NCBI GenBank assembly: GCA_938023705.1
Contig: CALJDJ010000106.1
Location: 1 to 39,412 of the forward strand
Reading direction: 5' to 3'
Length of the DNA stretch: 39,412 bases
Source: an uncultured Collinsella sp.
Lineage (GTDB): Bacteria > Actinomycetota > Coriobacteriia > Coriobacteriales > Coriobacteriaceae
Below the pieces are notes generated by a model. It worked only from the letters and a program-made list of their open reading frames with translations. It ran no database searches and had not been told where the DNA came from. This document shows, one piece after another, positions 15,243 to 23,104 of the stretch (position 1 is the stretch's first letter; each line of letters opens with the position of its first letter). The position numbers and the translations under genes were made by a program.

Positions 15243-16775
15243 CTAGTCCAGCTTGGTGCCCGGTACCTGTGGCGCCTCTCTAATCAGCGCATTAAGTTCG
15301 TTCAAAATGGAAACGGGCTGTCGGTCGACGGCGTCCAGATGAAGCGTGGCCACGCGAAGGGGCGGCTGATATTCAAATGAGCCAAGGAGCACGGGCGATC
15401 CCAAGAACCGTTCGATTTCGTCTGCAACCGCGTCGGTCTCTTCGGGATCAAAGTCGTCAAAGAGCGCCACGAACATCGGTCCGGTCGAGCGGAACAGACG
15501 ACCCTTGCCGCGCGAGCAATCCATGAGGCAGGCGGCGCTTTCTGCCAAAACGCGGTCGCCTGCATCAAAGCCAAAGCGGGCATTGACCTGTGCGATTTCG
15601 TCGATTTTAATGGCGATCAAGCCCGCGTTTCGTGCCACGCGACGCATCTCGCCAATGGCGTTGACCAGGGCGTGGATATCGCCCAGACCGGTCACGGAAT
15701 CGGTCGTATCTGCCAAGCTTCGGTTGGTGACAATGCCCACATACATGTTGGGCTCGGTATCGGTGCCGTCCAGGCGGTAACCCGTGCAGTCGCAAAGCGC
15801 GTATTTTCCGGCGGTATTCATGACGCGATACTGCATGCAGTGGAAGTGCCACGTGCCGTTTACCACCATATCGAGCTCGGCACGTACGTTGTCGCGGTCC
15901 TCGGGGTGAACACGGGCAAGCCATATATCGAGCGAGTTGTAGGGATGCTGGGAAGGTAGGTCAAAATCGCGCACGGCATTAACCGACCATTGCGATTCGC
16001 CGGTGTCGAGGTTAATGATGAACGGATAGCGTGTCTCGGAGCTCATGGAGATCGCTTGGAACACTCGGTCGTTGCAGGGGGGGGGTTGTTCGGTGACCGG
16101 GCGTTGCGGCGCATCGCCTTCTTCCGGTTGTTGCACACGGTACATGAGCTTGTAGCGATACATTTTGCGGTCGGCGTCCTTTGTCATCTGGCGACGCGTA
16201 TCGCCTGCAAGCGGGTCGACGCGCGAGCAGCCAAAACTAAAGCTGGCGATCATGGGCGCCTTGCCGTCCGATGTTGCCTCGATAAGATTGGCACGCGTCC
16301 GCTCCAGGCGCTGCTCGAGCTCGGCTTCGTCTGTCGTGGGGGATATAAGTACAAATTCGTCTCCACCGATACGGAACAGCAGCTCATCGTGCTCCATTGT
16401 CTCGGTGAGTGCGCGGCAGATGCTCAGAATGTAGCGATTGCCCTCGGCGTGGCCAAACTTATCGTTGCAATGCTTAAGGCGGTCGATATCGATATAGGCG
16501 CAGGTGAAGGGGGTGCCTTTGCGCCAGAGCTGATCGACATGGCGGTCGAGTCCGCCACGGTTGCCAAGATTGGTGAGCGAGTCGATATAGGCGCCGTGCT
16601 CAAGCAGCTCGCGTTCTTGTTGCAGGATGGCGAGCGTTTTCTGCAGTTGCTCACCAATGGCACGCAACTCCGGGGGCAGCGCGGCAACATCGAGCTCGGT
16701 GGTTGAGGCCCCGTTCGCAAGTCGCTGAAGATGAGCGATGATTGATTGCTCGCCCAGGCGATACGACTCGTTCAT
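15243..16775 (-). CDS. Diguanylate cyclase: GGDEF, PAS-like, degenerate GGDEF; contains a C9 tract
   Basis: A 510-residue cytosolic protein. The first GGDEF domain is intact (SLTNLGNRGG at 66-75, RIGGDEF at 135-141) and should make cyclic di-GMP. No RxxD inhibitory site is visible just before it. A PAS-like fold follows (about 237-350, with WLARVHPEDRDNVRAELD), then a second GGDEF fold (SVTGLGDIHALVNAIG) whose active site has become RSTGPMF. Nine consecutive C bases encode PPP at 231-233 in the linker after the first domain. The ATG at 16775 has an AAGGAGG site. It is a close paralogue of the next protein upstream. Confidence 0.85.
   Translation of the reverse strand: MNESYRLGEQSIIAHLQRLANGASTTELDVAALPPELRAIGEQLQKTLAILQQERELLEHGAYIDSLTNLGNRGGLDRHVDQLWRKGTPFTCAYIDIDRLKHCNDKFGHAEGNRYILSICRALTETMEHDELLFRIGGDEFVLISPTTDEAELEQRLERTRANLIEATSDGKAPMIASFSFGCSRVDPLAGDTRRQMTKDADRKMYRYKLMYRVQQPEEGDAPQRPVTEQPPPCNDRVFQAISMSSETRYPFIINLDTGESQWSVNAVRDFDLPSQHPYNSLDIWLARVHPEDRDNVRAELDMVVNGTWHFHCMQYRVMNTAGKYALCDCTGYRLDGTDTEPNMYVGIVTNRSLADTTDSVTGLGDIHALVNAIGEMRRVARNAGLIAIKIDEIAQVNARFGFDAGDRVLAESAACLMDCSRGKGRLFRSTGPMFVALFDDFDPEETDAVADEIERFLGSPVLLGSFEYQPPLRVATLHLDAVDRQPVSILNELNALIREAPQVPGTKLD
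16077..16085 (-). repeat. Nine-base poly-C (coding strand) tract inside the diguanylate cyclase gene
   Basis: The plus strand has nine G in a row at 16077-16085, read as CCC CCC CCC on the coding strand. A one-base slip would shift the frame right after the first GGDEF domain. It is the longest mononucleotide run I noticed in a coding sequence here. Confidence 0.85.
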
Positions 16776-16901
16776 GATGGATGACCTCCTTGGATGGAAC
16801 AATGGTTTGTATCTTACTCCCAATTCGGTTTAGATTGGGGTATTAGTTAGCTCATGGGGACAAACGTCCTCCTCGGTGCCCGCGTTTTGCGCGCGAGCGT
16901 A

Positions 16902-19619
16902 CTAGTCGCTGTCGCCACCATCGAGCAATGCCTCAAAATCCTTTGCCGGCATGGGACGGTAGTAGAGAAAGCCCTGAGCGTAGCGGGCGCCCATGTGGCG
17001 TAGCATGCTTGCCTGCTCATTTGTCTCGATGCCTTCGACCACGACGGGCAGATGGAGCGACTGCGCCATCTCGAGCATCGATGAAATGATTTGCACACTG
17101 CGGCCTTGATCGCCGTCGACGGGCACAAACGTGCGGTCGAGCTTGATGACGTCGACGTTGACGTTCTTGAGCATCGCGAGTGTGGACTGGCCGGTGCCAA
17201 AATCGTCCATGTAGGTCGAGAAGCCACGGTTGTGCAGGTCGGCCGTCAGCTTATCCACAGCCTCGGACTCTCCCGTATAGGCTGTCTCGGTGATCTCGAT
17301 GCGCATGAGCTCGGGCGGCAGATTGTATTGGTCGGCGAGCGCCCCCATATGCTCGGCAACGTCGCAGGCAAGGATATCCACGCGTGACACGTTGAGCGAG
17401 ATCGGAACCACGCGAAGCCCTCGATCGATGCGCCCGCGCAGCCACGAGGCAACGCCCTGCCAAACGTATTTGTCGAGCGTCACCACAAAACCGCTTTCCT
17501 CGAGAGCGGGGATAAAGGTGACGGGTGAAATGAGGGAGCCGTCCTTGTCAATCCAGCGCGTGAGTGCCTCGGCGCCAATGATCTCGCCGGTTTCCATGTC
17601 GACCTGGGGCTGCAAGTAGTAGGTAATGCGGCCGTTTGAGAGCGCATACTGGAATTCGGTCAGCGTGCGGTGGAACGCGATTTCGTGCTCGTATTCCTCG
17701 GGGCGGAAAATGGCAATGCGCTCCTTAAAGTCGTTTTTTGCGCGCCGATTGGTAAACATTGCCTTGGCCTGCGCATCGATGGTGATTTCTTCGTTGGAGT
17801 CGATGGGGTAAACGCCCATGGACGGCCAGAAACCCACGCCGTCATCATGCTTGGCCACGGCGGCGCGAACGCGGTTATAGATTTGATGGACGGTGTTGTG
17901 CTCAAAGGGGATGAGAATGCAAAAGTCGTCTTGGCCCCAGTATCCTGCGACGCCCATCTCGGCATTCTCGATGTCTTTGAGGACCGTGCCCACATCGGCG
18001 AGCACGCGGTCGCCCTCGGCCTGTCCGTGCCATTCGTTGAACAGTCGCATATGACCCATGTCGACGGTGGCGATACACCAAGCGGCGTCGCGCCTTGTCT
18101 TAAGAAATGCGTTGGCACGCCGCATAAACTCGCTGGGTCGATAGAGGCCCGTGAGCGTATCGATGCGTTCGGCGATGGCGCTTTTACGCTCAATCTCGGG
18201 TATGGGGAGGCTGTCGTTGGGTGCAAGCCCGCCGGCGGCGCGAAGACGACGGTCGAGTTCGCCTAAAACAGCGGTCGCTTGATTGATTAAGCGCTCGTAA
18301 AAGGCCGGGACGACAAGACAGACGGGGGTAATGGTGTCGTTCGCGATTCGAACAGGAGCGAAAACGGCCTCTTTAAGATGATGGGTCAGTTGCTCGAATG
18401 CCTCGTGGTCCAGATCGTTGCTGAGCACGACGAACTGGGCGTTTCGCGAGCGGAAGACGCGACTTCTGCCGCGGGTGATCGATAGCATGCGGCCTGCGTA
18501 TTCGGCGAGCATGTTGTCGACAGCCTCGGCCCCGTAGAGCTCGTTGAACTTTGCCGTGCCACAAACGCGGACCGCTATAAGCCCCGTCTCGCAACGGTCG
18601 CGACGACAGGCATCGATAGCGTTGATCAGCATACGCTGCGTTCCGAGGCCCGTTGCGGCGTCGACGGTCTCGGCGAGTGAGTGGTTAACAAGTTCGCCGA
18701 CATAGAGCGAGGGGGTATTTCCGTCGCCGTCGATGCGAAACCCGCGAGCGCGGCAGAGGACGTAGTCGCCCGCGGCATTGCGCATGCGGTACTGCATGAC
18801 GCGGCGGTGTTTGGAGCCATTATAGATTTGGTCGATGTCGTTGATGTAGGCCTCAAGGTCATCGGGGTGGACGCGCGTTTTCCAGTAATCGTGGCAGTTG
18901 TCTACATGCTCAGAAGGAAGACCGAGATCGCGCAGGGCGCCTTGTGACCATAGGGTGCGATGTTTGTCCAAGTTCTCGATAAAGCAATAACGGCCTTCGT
19001 TGAGCATCGAAAAGGCGTCAAAAACGCGATCGCTTATTTCGAAGTCGTCGGTGTGGACTTGCGCGATATTGCGTCGATCAAGATGCATGGCATGGCGTAG
19101 CTTGTAGTCGTACATGCGATGGTCGGCATCGAGTGTCATGCGATTGGAGACTTCACCCAGGGCGGGGTCGGCGTGCGACACTCCGTAGCTAAACGAGTGA
19201 GGCATCTCGGAATCGTTGTTTTTGAGTAGGACCGTTCGGCAGTGTTCCAGGCGCTCGGCGAGGTCGTCCTCGGTCGCAATCGTAGACAGGATGGCAAACT
19301 CGTCGCCGCCTATGCGAAACGCCGCCTCGTCCACTTTCATATACAGCTTGAGATAGAGACTTACCTGCAAGATATAGCGGTTGCCCTCGTCATGCCCAAA
19401 GACGTCGTTGCAGTGCTTAAGGTTATCGATGTCGATAAACGCCATGGTCACGGGCAGTTCCTGCTCCCAGATTTCCTCTAGGGAATGGGCAAAGCCGCCG
19501 CGGTTGCCAAGTCCGGTGAGCTGGTCGGTAAAGGCCGTCCTAATCAGATCATCCTGACGCTCGAGAAGGTCACGGACGGTCTTTTCGAGCGTTTCGGTGT
19601 AATTGCTGGCGGTGTCCAT
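16902..19619 (-). CDS. GGDEF-PAS-GGDEF'-GGDEF'-EAL cyclic di-GMP protein
   Basis: A 905-residue protein. The first GGDEF domain is intact (RIGGDEF at 102-108). PAS-like and degenerate GGDEF units follow, matching the 15243-16775 paralogue, then a further degenerate GGDEF (GYWGQDDFCIL). An EAL phosphodiesterase domain starts near 665, with E684 (EALTRW), N743, E775 (EITE), D805-D806 (DDFGTG), K826 and E862 all present, so hydrolysis of cyclic di-GMP is likely. Synthesis and breakdown may both occur. No membrane segment is seen. The ATG at 19619 fits the paralogue's start but has only a weak ribosome binding site. The gene is 126 bases upstream of its paralogue on the same strand. Confidence 0.85.
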   Translation of the reverse strand: MDTASNYTETLEKTVRDLLERQDDLIRTAFTDQLTGLGNRGGFAHSLEEIWEQELPVTMAFIDIDNLKHCNDVFGHDEGNRYILQVSLYLKLYMKVDEAAFRIGGDEFAILSTIATEDDLAERLEHCRTVLLKNNDSEMPHSFSYGVSHADPALGEVSNRMTLDADHRMYDYKLRHAMHLDRRNIAQVHTDDFEISDRVFDAFSMLNEGRYCFIENLDKHRTLWSQGALRDLGLPSEHVDNCHDYWKTRVHPDDLEAYINDIDQIYNGSKHRRVMQYRMRNAAGDYVLCRARGFRIDGDGNTPSLYVGELVNHSLAETVDAATGLGTQRMLINAIDACRRDRCETGLIAVRVCGTAKFNELYGAEAVDNMLAEYAGRMLSITRGRSRVFRSRNAQFVVLSNDLDHEAFEQLTHHLKEAVFAPVRIANDTITPVCLVVPAFYERLINQATAVLGELDRRLRAAGGLAPNDSLPIPEIERKSAIAERIDTLTGLYRPSEFMRRANAFLKTRRDAAWCIATVDMGHMRLFNEWHGQAEGDRVLADVGTVLKDIENAEMGVAGYWGQDDFCILIPFEHNTVHQIYNRVRAAVAKHDDGVGFWPSMGVYPIDSNEEITIDAQAKAMFTNRRAKNDFKERIAIFRPEEYEHEIAFHRTLTEFQYALSNGRITYYLQPQVDMETGEIIGAEALTRWIDKDGSLISPVTFIPALEESGFVVTLDKYVWQGVASWLRGRIDRGLRVVPISLNVSRVDILACDVAEHMGALADQYNLPPELMRIEITETAYTGESEAVDKLTADLHNRGFSTYMDDFGTGQSTLAMLKNVNVDVIKLDRTFVPVDGDQGRSVQIISSMLEMAQSLHLPVVVEGIETNEQASMLRHMGARYAQGFLYYRPMPAKDFEALLDGGDSD

Positions 19620-19943
19620 GTTGTAAGCGGCTTTCTGAGGTCGGGGCGGATGGCGTCGGGCGAGCTCGTAGTGTACACGCGTCGTTGCTCGGCGCCTTGC
19701 GTGTATCCAGGCCCCCGCCTTGCTGCGTCGCTGGTTTAATATGTCGGTCCGTGTTCGCTGCTGATAACTATTGAGTAGTATAAACAACAATAGAGGATTG
19801 TATATGGGTGCCCCTGCCGCGGGCGGCTATTATTCGCCAATCGGTAGCGTGACGATGCGATGCTCGATATAAATGCGACTGAGTCGATATATGTTGGCGG
19901 GTATACTTGTTCCGCTTTAAAACACGGGAACGGAGATGGTCGC
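19620..19943 (+). promoter_or_regulatory. Intergenic region with promoter-like elements and a possible leader peptide
   Basis: This lies between divergent genes. TATAAA at 19779-19784 and TATACT at 19902-19907 are possible -10 boxes facing the lipase gene. An AGAGG site at 19792-19796 precedes an ATG at 19804 that opens a 22-codon frame ending at 19872; it could be a leader peptide or chance. No other gene is seen. Confidence 0.3.
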
Positions 19944-20813
19944 ATGGCACAGCCAGACACGACGCGCACGGTGGGGCTTGCGCTCGAGGGAGGCGGCTAC
20001 CGCGGTATGTATACGGCGGGCGTGCTCGACGTATGGATGGAGCACGGCTTAACCTGCGACCATATGGTGGGTGTCTCGGCGGGCGCGGCGTTTGGCTACA
20101 ACTTTAAATCGCGCCAGATCGGCCGCGCCATTCGCTACAACAAGGCCTATTGCGCCGACAAGCGCTATGCGAGCGTGACGAGCTGGTTGCGAACCGGCGA
20201 TATGTTCAATGCCGAGTTTGCCTATCATGAGGTTCCCATCGAGCGCGATCCCATCGATCTGGAGGCATATCGCGCCTGCCCCATGCGGTTTACGTGCGTA
20301 TGTACCGATCTTAAGACGGGGCAGGCCGTCTACCATGACCTGCCCTATGGCGACGAGCGCGATATTGAGTGGATCCGGGCGTCGTCGGCGATTCCCGTGG
20401 CGACGCGTCCTGTTGCCATCGAGGGTCGTAAGTACTTGGATGGCGGTGTTGCCGATTCCATTCCCAGCGCTTGGCTGTTTGAGCAAGGCTATGACCGCAA
20501 CGTGGTGGTGCTGACGCAGCCGGCGGGCTTTGTAAAGCAGCCCAATAGCGTGATGCCTATGCTGCGTCGCGTGTATCGTCACTATCCGGAGTTTGTTGCG
20601 GCGCTTGAGCATCGGCACGAGGTCTACAATGCCGCGCTCGATGACCTGGCGCGTCGCGAAGCCGCTGGCGAGATCTTTGTGGTGCGGCCGAGCGAATCGG
20701 TGAAGGTGCCGTCGCTGTGCCGCGAGCCCGATGAGCTCGAGCGCATCTACCAGATCGGCCGCCGCGATGCGGAGGCGACGTTGCCCGCGCTGGAAGCGTA
20801 TCTGGCGGGGTAG
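19944..20813 (+). CDS. Patatin-like phospholipase
   Basis: A 289-residue patatin-fold acyl hydrolase. The oxyanion loop is GGGYRG (16-21), the nucleophile elbow is GVSAG with Ser45, and the catalytic Asp is D166 in DGG (YLDGGVADSIP). The pattern matches bacterial proteins like E. coli YjjU, which are predicted to cleave lipid esters in the cytosol or at the inner membrane. No signal peptide is present. The start at 19944 (MAQPDTTRTVGLALEGGG) follows GGAGATG. A tandem pair of hairpins lies just downstream. Confidence 0.85.
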   Translation: MAQPDTTRTVGLALEGGGYRGMYTAGVLDVWMEHGLTCDHMVGVSAGAAFGYNFKSRQIGRAIRYNKAYCADKRYASVTSWLRTGDMFNAEFAYHEVPIERDPIDLEAYRACPMRFTCVCTDLKTGQAVYHDLPYGDERDIEWIRASSAIPVATRPVAIEGRKYLDGGVADSIPSAWLFEQGYDRNVVVLTQPAGFVKQPNSVMPMLRRVYRHYPEFVAALEHRHEVYNAALDDLARREAAGEIFVVRPSESVKVPSLCREPDELERIYQIGRRDAEATLPALEAYLAG

Positions 20814-20823
20814 GGACTACGTC

Positions 20824-20931
20824 GGAAAGCGCATCCCGGAATCAGCGTTCAGACTGGGATGCAGTTTCCCACTGGCTCTCTATACGGAAAGCGCATCCCA
20901 GAATGGACGTCCAAACTGGGATGCGCTTTCC
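20824..20931. repeat. Two tandem hairpins with the same stem
   Basis: Copy A: GGAAAGCGCATCCC (20824-20837) with GGGATGCAGTTTCC (20856-20869), two mismatches. Copy B: GGAAAGCGCATCCCA (20886-20900) with TGGGATGCGCTTTCC (20917-20931), perfect 15 bp. Loops of 16-18 bases share GAAT at the left and ACTGGG at the right, but their middles differ. The loop of copy B holds the palindrome TGGACGTCCA. They lie between the converging lipase and thiE genes without a T-tract. Confidence 0.75.
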
Positions 20932-20975
20932 GCTCTTGAAGATATGAGGCTGCGGAGCAGCTGCTCAGCCTATGC

Positions 20976-21671
20976 CTATGCCTGCTGCCAGGTGTCGACG
21001 AGCTCCTTGGCTGCGGCGTGGGGGTCGTCGGCGCTGCAGACGGCGCTCACCACAAAGAAGCCATCGACGCCGGTGGCCTTAAGCTGCGGCAGGTCGGCCG
21101 TCTTGACGCCGCCGCCCACCACGATGGGCACGGGGCTTGCCGCATGGAGGGCGGCCAGGTCCTCAAAGCTCTTGGTGATGATGGAGCCATCGGCTGCGCG
21201 TCCGCAGTCGCGCTTGGTCTCGGTCTCGTGAAGCGGGCCCACGCCCAGGTAATCGACCAGGCTCATATCGGCGGTCTTGACGTACTCGAGCATCTCCTCG
21301 CAGCGGGCGGAAAGGCCCACGATGGCATCTGGGCCCAGCAGCTTGCGGCAGACCTCGACGGGGATATCGCTCTGGCCCACGTGCACGCCGTCGACGGCAA
21401 TACCCTGCTCGCGTGCGGCAAGTACGCAGTCAAGGCGGTCGTCGATCAGCAGTGCGACCTGCCCGGTTTTGCCGGCCTGAGCGATGGCCTGCGCGGCATC
21501 GCCCGTCAGTGCGATGATCTCGCGGGCGCTTGCCACCTTGGAGCGCACTTGGATGCAGGTAAAGCCGGCGTCGAGCGCCTGGGCCACCACATCGCCCACG
21601 GGGCGTCCGAGGGTGTTTTCGGGGCCGAGTACCAGATAGGCCGAGATATCAAGGTTGTCGCGGATGCTCAC
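20976..21671 (-). CDS. thiE: Thiamine-phosphate synthase
   Basis: A 231-residue TIM-barrel enzyme that joins hydroxymethylpyrimidine diphosphate and thiazole phosphate to make thiamine phosphate. Family motifs are clear: CIQVRSK near residue 39, LLIDDRLD, GVHVGQSD, VGLSARC, GVGPLHETETKRD (with the TK contact to pyrophosphate) and VVGGGVKTADLP. It is the last gene of the TPP-controlled operon. Its ATG overlaps the stop of the thiamine-binding protein gene by four bases, implying translational coupling. Confidence 0.92.
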   Translation of the reverse strand: MSIRDNLDISAYLVLGPENTLGRPVGDVVAQALDAGFTCIQVRSKVASAREIIALTGDAAQAIAQAGKTGQVALLIDDRLDCVLAAREQGIAVDGVHVGQSDIPVEVCRKLLGPDAIVGLSARCEEMLEYVKTADMSLVDYLGVGPLHETETKRDCGRAADGSIITKSFEDLAALHAASPVPIVVGGGVKTADLPQLKATGVDGFFVVSAVCSADDPHAAAKELVDTWQQA

Positions 21672-22009
21672 TGTGCTTCCTCCTGCTTTTTGATCTGCGC
21701 TTCCATGCGCTCGAGCTTGCCAGTCATGGTATCGGTAAATCCGGGTCGAATATCGGCCTTGAGCACGACTTCGGTGCGGATGCCCTTGCTCGCCAACACA
21801 AAGGTTGCGTCGCGCACGACCTGCATGACTTCGTCCCAGTCACCCTCGATCTCGGTGAACATCGAGGTGGTGCGGTTGGGAAGGCCGCTCTCGCGAATGA
21901 CGCGTACGACCTCGGCGACCTCGGCGGACAGCTCGTCGCCGGTGCCGCACGGGGCGATGGCTACGGCGACGAGCGTGTTCATACCGGCATTGGTTGCGGG
22001 CTCGGACAT
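21668..22009 (-). CDS. Thiamine-binding protein of the MTH1187/YkoF-like family
   Basis: A 113-residue small ferredoxin-like-fold protein. The pattern VAVAIAPCGTGDELSAEVAEVVRVI, TTSMFTEIEGDWDEVMQVV and KADIRPGFTDTMTGKLE matches the MTH1187 (DUF77) family, members of which bind thiamine or its pyrimidine part and often sit in thiamine operons. The position between thiM and thiE supports a role in precursor handling or sensing. A GAGGAGG site that overlaps the thiM stop precedes the ATG at 22009. Confidence 0.8.
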   Translation of the reverse strand: MSEPATNAGMNTLVAVAIAPCGTGDELSAEVAEVVRVIRESGLPNRTTSMFTEIEGDWDEVMQVVRDATFVLASKGIRTEVVLKADIRPGFTDTMTGKLERMEAQIKKQEEAQ

Positions 22010-22012
22010 GGC

Positions 22013-22849
22013 TTATGCCTCCTCGAGCTCGAGTTGGTTATCGGCAATGTCCTGGGCGGTCGCGCGGTAGAGCTCGTCGATAAAGGCGACCTTAAAGCTT
22101 GCCGGGGCATCGGCAACGGCGGCGGCACGCGTGCCGGCAACGTTGTAGGCGGCGGTGCCGCAGATGGCCGCCGTAAACGGGTCGGCGGCGCAGGCATACA
22201 CGGCCAGCACGCCGCCCTGCGAGCAACCGCAGCCGGTGATTTTGGACATGAGCGGGCTGCCGCCGTGGGACTTGGCCACGGTCGTGCCGTCGGTAATCAG
22301 GTCGACTTCGCCCGAGACCACAACGGCGCCGCCGGTGTAGCGGGCGAGCGCCACGGCGGCGCCGCGGGCGGCGTCTACCGTGTCGGTGGTATCGACACCG
22401 CGCACGCGACTCAGATCGGCCGCTTCGCCCTCAAGGCCCCACAGGCCGGCGAGCGCGATAATCTCGGAGGCGTTGCCGCGCACGATGGTGGGCTTGTACT
22501 GTTTGAGTTCGCCTACCAGCTGGGTGCGCAGACTGCCGATGCCCAGGCCCACCGGATCGAGCACCCAGGGCTTGCCGGCGTCGTGTGCCGCCTTGGCCGC
22601 GCGGGGAATCGTCTGCTCGTAGATGGGGAAGAGCGTGCCCATATTGAGATAGATGGCGCCGCCAGCAACGAGCGCCTCGCCCTCGTCTGGCAGATAGACC
22701 ATGGCGGCCGAACCGCCCACGGCGAGCTGCGCGTTGGCGACAAAGTCGATCGTCACCGTGTTGGTGATGGAGCCGGCCATCGGATTGGTGGCGCGAATCT
22801 CTTCCACGGCCTTGACCACATCTTGCTTAAGCTGTTCCGAATCAATCAC
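22013..22849 (-). CDS. thiM: Hydroxyethylthiazole kinase
   Basis: A 278-residue ribokinase-like enzyme that phosphorylates the thiazole alcohol, the salvage route to thiazole phosphate. Recognisable segments are SITNTVTIDFVANAQLAVGGS, NMGTLFPIYEQTIPRA, KPWVLDPVGLGIGSLR, TIVRGNASEIIALAG and the ATP and catalytic motif SKITGCGCSQGG, where the usual GTGC is GCGC. The start is a GTG at 22849 with an AAGGAGG site 8 bases upstream. It is the first gene of the operon and lies behind a TPP riboswitch and terminator. No thiD is visible here, so pyrimidine phosphorylation must be encoded elsewhere. Confidence 0.92.
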   Translation of the reverse strand: MIDSEQLKQDVVKAVEEIRATNPMAGSITNTVTIDFVANAQLAVGGSAAMVYLPDEGEALVAGGAIYLNMGTLFPIYEQTIPRAAKAAHDAGKPWVLDPVGLGIGSLRTQLVGELKQYKPTIVRGNASEIIALAGLWGLEGEAADLSRVRGVDTTDTVDAARGAAVALARYTGGAVVVSGEVDLITDGTTVAKSHGGSPLMSKITGCGCSQGGVLAVYACAADPFTAAICGTAAYNVAGTRAAAVADAPASFKVAFIDELYRATAQDIADNQLELEEA

Positions 22850-22871
22850 TGCACATGCCTCCTTGGCATAG

Positions 22872-22902
22872 AAAAGGGGCGCTGTGCATAGACAGCGCCC
22901 CT
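22872..22902 (-). terminator. Riboswitch-controlled transcription terminator
   Basis: On the minus strand AGGGGCGCTGT pairs perfectly with ACAGCGCCCCT over 11 bp around a six-base loop and is followed by TTT. It lies between the TPP aptamer and the thiM start, the standard expression platform for premature termination when TPP is bound. Confidence 0.88.
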
Positions 22903-22913
22903 GCAAAGGCGGC

Positions 22914-23005
22914 ATGCTCCCTACGCCAGCATTAACTGACAGGTTCAAAGGATTGGGCCCCATGCCCTCTCAGCCTTGTGGTTTGCACCGCCGGCACTCC
23001 CGCAT
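22914..23005 (-). ncRNA. TPP riboswitch (thi box)
   Basis: The minus strand carries the conserved THI element. P1 is ATGC with GCAT at the ends, followed by GGGAGTGCC, then GGCTGAGAGGGC, TTTGAACCTGTCAGTTAATG and CTGGCGTAGGGA in the expected order. It binds thiamine pyrophosphate and turns off the thiM, thiamine-binding protein and thiE operon through the terminator just downstream. Confidence 0.95.
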
Positions 23006-23032
23006 CGAATCTGTTGTTCCCTATACTAGCGC

Positions 23033-23067
23033 ACCTGCCAAAAAGGGACAGGTTTATTTTGGCAGGT
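23033..23067. repeat. Dispersed palindrome, copy 6 (GGGACAGG core)
   Basis: ACCTGCCAAAA (23033-23043) pairs perfectly with TTTTGGCAGGT (23057-23067). The loop AGGGACAGGTTTA is identical to copy 1 at 1541-1575. It lies between the riboswitch promoter and the phosphatase gene. Confidence 0.8.
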
Positions 23068-23104
23068 CGTTACAATAGGTAGGACCGATACGAATGGGGG
23101 CCTT

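Noticed and set aside
14984..15283. 99-codon plus-strand frame downstream of the DUF3784-like gene
   Set aside because: No ribosome binding site, abrupt change of composition midway, and overlap with the end of the diguanylate cyclase gene.
19804..19872. 22-codon frame with AGAGG site before the patatin gene
   Set aside because: It could be a leader peptide, but there is no run of regulatory codons and no terminator/antiterminator pair; kept only as a note in the intergenic entry.
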